A program made the position numbers and the translations under genes. A stretch of DNA of 41,650 bases from Actinomycetes bacterium (GTDB taxonomy: Bacteria > Actinomycetota > Thermoleophilia > BMS3ABIN01): assembly GCA_021790115.1 (NCBI GenBank), contig JAJYIM010000016.1, positions 1 to 41,650 on the forward strand. Direction: 5' to 3'. This document shows positions 41,460 through 41,650 of the stretch, piece by piece. Within the stretch, counting starts at the first letter, position 1; every line of letters starts with the position of its first letter. The notes beneath the pieces are model-generated. The model was not told the origin of the DNA. It did not search any database and saw only the letters and a program-made list of their open reading frames with translations.

Positions 41460-41506
41460 ATAATACTACTCCGATTTTATAAAGTCTCTAAGGGAATTCC
41501 CTGAGA
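41460..41506 (-). promoter_or_regulatory. Palindromic operator and promoter-like region of the small-ORF pair
   Basis: TCTAAGGGAA and TTCCCTGAGA (41487-41506) pair over 10 bp with one mismatch. A -10-like TATTAT lies on the minus strand at 41465-41460, about 31 bases from the palindrome centre, with a weak GAGACT 17 bases before it. The arrangement is the same as at 35162-35207. The remaining 144 bases to the window end hold no gene that I can support. Confidence 0.5.
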
Positions 41507-41650
41507 TTCAAAGAAGAATAAAACTGGGAGATTGGTTTTAAAAAAACCGGGTTATTGATCCATGCATAAGTAAAGTCCTATCTAAGACGTAAAGAAAGAG
41601 GACTGTGATTGATGAAGGAACGAAGTAGGTATTCTTTACGCTGAAGCGAG

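Noticed and set aside
41540-41650. Minus-strand frame open from the window edge to a stop near 41540, as a possible 3' end of another gene
   Set aside because: Only about 37 codons, no recognisable motif, and such an open stretch is likely by chance.

Overview
The window is a bacterial chromosome segment of moderately high GC, dominated by the conserved transcription and translation supercluster. Almost everything from about 2.7 kb to 41.4 kb reads on the minus strand. Several features suggest a deep-branching actinomycete-like organism: a zinc-binding S14, a four-Cys S4, a zinc-type L33, an RpoB and RpoC of about 1170 and 1308 residues without large lineage insertions, tRNA-Trp between rpmG and secE, and the complete rpsJ-to-rplQ order with secY-adk-map-infA-rpmJ inside it. 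This placement rests on general resemblance and was not tested by a search.

Layout. Positions 1-2694 (plus strand) hold a partial DHA2-type drug exporter followed by mobB-moaC (molybdenum cofactor), which converge on the ribosomal block. Positions 2710-19255 (minus) hold the S10-spc-alpha block from rpsJ down to rplQ. Positions 19378-23783 hold rpsL-rpsG-fusA-tuf with a good sigma70-like promoter at 23991-24019. Positions 24065-25675 hold a HepT-MntA toxin-antitoxin pair and a lipoprotein, placed between rpoC and rpsL. Positions 25852-33363 hold rpoBC with its own promoter. Positions 33758-36862 hold a secreted NosD-like beta-helix protein and a DUF2723 multi-spanning membrane protein, placed between rplL and rpoB. 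Positions 37003-40874 hold rpmG-tRNA-Trp-secE-nusG-rplK-rplA-rplJ-rplL with an L10-leader attenuator.

The last 600 bases hold two very small, apparently translated ORFs. One is a 35-residue peptide resembling a signal peptide. The other is a 34-residue peptide with a lasso-peptide-like leader motif (YxxPxL and a T ten residues after the L). A palindromic operator-like site precedes them and a terminator follows. The same type of palindrome, at the same distance from a -10-like box, lies upstream of the NosD-like gene.

The most pervasive unexplained structure is a set of degenerate 7-nt tandem repeats in nearly every non-coupled intergenic gap of the ribosomal clusters. They fall into three sequence families that share the 7-nt period. 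Other oddities are an adk gene broken by a frameshift, long charged low-complexity segments in L3 and L4, a four-Cys loop in EF-Tu, and frequent GTG and TTG starts with good Shine-Dalgarno sequences.
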